DNA of 7,294 bases from Pseudomonadota bacterium (GTDB lineage: Bacteria > Pseudomonadota > Alphaproteobacteria > Acetobacterales > Acetobacteraceae), in assembly GCA_021826565.1 (NCBI GenBank), contig JAKAZJ010000087.1, forward strand, positions 1-7,294. Reading direction: 5' to 3'. The first letter of the stretch is position 1, and the number at the start of each line of letters is the position of its first letter. The notes below the pieces were generated by a model that saw only the letters and a list, made by a program, of their open reading frames with translations, was not told the origin of the DNA and ran no database searches. Of this stretch, positions 5,436-7,294 are shown one piece after another. The position numbers and the translations under genes are program-made.

Positions 5436-7225
5436 GCGTGCCCCCCCGCCTGGGTCATCCCCGCCTGGGCCATATCATACAGAAACCGTTGCATATCCCA
5501 AGCTCCCGTCGGGCAACGCTCAGCGCACATGCCGCAATGTAGACAGAGATCCTCATCCTTCACCATCACCCGCGACGTCTTCAGCAGCCCCGACACATAC
5601 AGATCCTGGTCCGGGTTCAGCGCCGGCGCGGCCAGCTTGGCGCGCAGCGCCGCTTCCTCGTCATTGGCGGTGAAATTGATGCAGTCGACGGGACAGATAT
5701 CCACGCAGGCATCGCATTCGATGCACAGTTTGTCGGTGAACACCGTCTGCACGTCGCAGTTCAGGCAGCGTTCCGCCTCCTTGAAGGCGAGCAGGTCATC
5801 GTAGCCGAGCTCCACCTCGGCGGCGATATCCGCCAGCGCTGCGGCCTTGTCACGATGCGGCACCGCAACACGCTGATCCAGCGTGATATCGTTGTCGTAG
5901 CTCCATTCGTGGATGCCCATCTTCTGCGACATCAGGCTGACGCCCGGCGCGGGGCGCGCGGCCACGTCCTGGCCTTGGCAGGACAGGTCGATCGAGATTG
6001 CCGCCTGATGCCCGTGCGCCACCGCCCAGATGATGTTCTTGGGGCCGAAGGCCGCGTCTCCGCCGAAAAACACGCCGGGATGCGAGGACCCCATGGTGGC
6101 CTGATCCACCACCGGCATCCCCCAGCGGTCGAACTCCACCCCGGCATCGCGTTCGATCCAGGGGAACGCGTTCTCCTGTCCCACCGCGACCAGCACGTCG
6201 TCAGCCGCGATGTGCTGATCCGGCTCACCGGTGGGCACCAGCCGGCGGCGGCCATCGGGGCCGTGTTCCGCCTTCACCTTTTCGAACATCACCCCGGTCA
6301 GGCGGCCGGCCTGATGGGTGAACGCCTTGGGCACCAGCATGTTGAGGATCGGGATGTCCTCATGCATGGCGTCATCTTTTTCCCACGGCGAGGCCTTCAT
6401 CTCCTCGAAGCCGGAGCGGACGATCACCTTCACGTCCTCACCCCCCAGGCGGCGGGCGGTGCGGCAGCAATCCATCGCCGTGTTGCCGCCGCCCAGCACG
6501 ATGACGCGGCGGCCGATCTTGCTGATATGGCCGAAGGACACGGAAGACAGCCAGTCAATGCCGATATGGATATTCGCCGCCGCTTCCTGCCGGCCGGGGA
6601 TGGTCAGGTCGCGCCCGCGCGGGGCGCCGGAGCCGATGAACACGGCGTCGAATCCCTGACCCAGCAGCGCCTTCAGGCTGTCGATCCGTTGGCCGGTACG
6701 AAGTTCGATCCCGAGCTCGGCGATATAGCCCACTTCCTCGTCGATGACGGATTCGGGCAGGCGGAAGCGAGGGATCTGGCTGCGGATCATGCCACCGGCG
6801 CGGGCATCGGCGTCGAATACCACACAGTGATAGCCCAGCACCGCCAGGTCGCGGGCGACGGTGAGCGAGGCCGGACCGGCACCGACCAGGGCCACGCGCT
6901 TGCCGTTGGACGTGGCGGGCGCGGTGGGCATCCGGTCCGCGATGTCGCCCTTGTAGTCGGCGGCGACGCGCTTGAGACGGCAGATCGCGACCGGCTGTTC
7001 CTCCACCCGGCCGCGCCGGCAAGCCGGCTCACATGGGCGGTCGCAGGTGCGGCCCAGGATGCCGGGGAAGACGTTGGATTCCCAGTTGATCATGTAGGCG
7101 TCGGCGAAGCGCCGCGCCGCGATCAGGCGGATGTACTCAGGAACCGGCGTATGCGCCGGGCAGGCCCACTGGCAATCCACGACTTTGTGGAAATACTCGG
7201 GGTCCCGAATATCGGTCGGCTGCAA
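5420..7225 (-). CDS. GltD-like FAD/NAD(P) oxidoreductase with N- and C-terminal iron-sulfur domains, probable electron-transfer subunit of the 2-oxoacid oxidoreductase
   Basis: A 601-residue flavoprotein likely to pass electrons between KorAB and NAD(P)+. The N-terminal helical domain carries GltD-type cluster cysteines: Cys18/22 (VDCQWACPAHTPVPEYI), Cys61/65/69 (GRTCDRPCEPACRRG) and perhaps Cys82. The FAD Rossmann motif is GAGPAS (115-120). The second nucleotide fold is GGGNTAMD (245-252), followed by RTARRLG, whose arginines suggest NADP(H). The flavin-closing segment is GVFFGGDAAFGPKN (384-397). The C-terminus adds CLNC (487-490) and two ferredoxin motifs, Cys501-504-507-511 and Cys561-564-567-571, each ending in CP. 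Three-gene KorAB-flavoprotein sets form 2-oxoglutarate:NADP+ oxidoreductase in Azoarcus evansii. Translation starts at TTG; the frame stays open upstream to the window edge, but relatives begin near this point. Confidence 0.9.
   Translation of the reverse strand: MQPTDIRDPEYFHKVVDCQWACPAHTPVPEYIRLIAARRFADAYMINWESNVFPGILGRTCDRPCEPACRRGRVEEQPVAICRLKRVAADYKGDIADRMPTAPATSNGKRVALVGAGPASLTVARDLAVLGYHCVVFDADARAGGMIRSQIPRFRLPESVIDEEVGYIAELGIELRTGQRIDSLKALLGQGFDAVFIGSGAPRGRDLTIPGRQEAAANIHIGIDWLSSVSFGHISKIGRRVIVLGGGNTAMDCCRTARRLGGEDVKVIVRSGFEEMKASPWEKDDAMHEDIPILNMLVPKAFTHQAGRLTGVMFEKVKAEHGPDGRRRLVPTGEPDQHIAADDVLVAVGQENAFPWIERDAGVEFDRWGMPVVDQATMGSSHPGVFFGGDAAFGPKNIIWAVAHGHQAAISIDLSCQGQDVAARPAPGVSLMSQKMGIHEWSYDNDITLDQRVAVPHRDKAAALADIAAEVELGYDDLLAFKEAERCLNCDVQTVFTDKLCIECDACVDICPVDCINFTANDEEAALRAKLAAPALNPDQDLYVSGLLKTSRVMVKDEDLCLHCGMCAERCPTGAWDMQRFLYDMAQAGMTQAGGHACHRL
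5441..5447 (-). other. G7 run before the alpha-subunit start, possible slippage site
   Basis: Seven consecutive Gs on the coding strand cover the codons of Gly594-Gly595 of the flavoprotein, five bases before the ATG of the alpha subunit. A single -1 slip here would read on as Ala-Arg-Met-Ser into the alpha frame, joining both proteins into about 1213 residues. The run may simply serve as a G-rich ribosome contact. Slippage is inferred from the frame relation only. Confidence 0.3.
5445..5473 (-). repeat. Imperfect 15-base tandem duplication at the flavoprotein C-terminus
   Basis: CCCGCCTGGGTCAT (5445-5458) recurs as CCCGCCTGGGCCAT (5460-5473), offset by 15 bases, with one difference. In protein it gives the repeated pentapeptides MAQAG and MTQAG just before the end. 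It keeps the frame, lies beyond the last iron-sulfur motif, and places the G7 run at the edge of the second translated copy. Confidence 0.6.
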
Positions 7226-7241
7226 ACCGGACTCTCCCTTG
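7223..7241 (-). promoter_or_regulatory. TTG start with ribosome binding site of the operon's first gene
   Basis: On the minus strand the purine-rich AAGGGAGAG (7232-7240) lies six bases before TTG (7225-7223). No ATG or GTG occurs in frame nearer than residue 45, past the first cluster cysteines, so TTG is the only start here that keeps them. The promoter itself must lie beyond base 7294. Confidence 0.55.
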
Positions 7242-7248
7242 CTCCGTT

Positions 7249-7265
7249 CCCGGGTTGCGCCCGGG
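7249..7265. other. GC-only inverted repeat upstream of the operon
   Basis: CCCGGG, a 5-base TTGCG loop and a second CCCGGG form a 6-bp stem in the presumed leader, about 24 bases before the TTG start. It could be a leader hairpin or the end of an upstream gene's transcript. It is short, and such pairs arise often in GC-rich DNA. Nothing else is recognisable in 7266-7294. Confidence 0.25.
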
Positions 7266-7294
7266 GCGGGGAGCGGTTTGTGGGGCCAGGCGGG

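Noticed and set aside
5420..7225. Calling the flavoprotein glutamate synthase small subunit GltD
   Set aside because: The core is GltD-like, but there is no GltB large subunit next to it, it carries an added C-terminal two-cluster ferredoxin domain, and it overlaps korA.
1..7294. CRISPR array, tRNA, rRNA, insertion sequence or phage genes
   Set aside because: No regularly spaced repeats, tRNA-like cloverleaf, transposase motifs or flanking target duplications were seen on reading both strands.

Overview
The window is GC-rich, densely coding bacterial DNA with mostly G/C third codon positions, several GTG/TTG starts and 4-base start/stop overlaps. This fits a high-GC alphaproteobacterium, perhaps of the Rhodospirillales/Acetobacteraceae type. 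That placement is an impression from composition and protein flavour, not a computed assignment. No gene-free stretch exceeds 300 bases.

Left part, plus strand (1-1095): the C-terminal part of an agmatinase/arginase-family ureohydrolase enters from the left edge. It is followed by a compact VapBC type II toxin-antitoxin pair whose genes overlap by 4 bases. A perfect 6-4-6 palindrome in the last codons of the ureohydrolase lies inside a plausible promoter spacer and is a candidate VapBC operator. A convergent gap (1096-1179) holds a 10-bp inverted repeat.

Right part, minus strand (7225 down to 1180): five tightly packed genes read leftwards and look like one operon. In transcription order they are (1) a GltD-like FAD/NAD(P) oxidoreductase with N-terminal cysteine clusters and a C-terminal two-cluster ferredoxin domain, starting at TTG; (2) the fused gamma-alpha subunit of a 2-oxoacid:acceptor oxidoreductase; (3) its thiamine-diphosphate/4Fe-4S beta subunit; (4) a DapA/NanA-superfamily Schiff-base lyase with a non-canonical active-site loop; (5) a small dimeric alpha/beta-barrel (EthD/DUF4286-like) protein. 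Junctions are a 16-base overlap, a 4-base overlap, a 19-base gap and a 26-base gap.

The first three genes match the layout of the KorAB-plus-flavoprotein 2-oxoglutarate:NADP+ oxidoreductase known from anaerobic aromatic degraders such as Azoarcus evansii. The working model is oxidation of a 2-oxoacid with CoA, with electrons passing through the iron-sulfur clusters and FAD to NAD(P)+, or in reverse. The lyase and barrel protein in the same transcription unit may make or consume a 2-oxoacid. That link is inferred from gene order and is the most interesting open question here.
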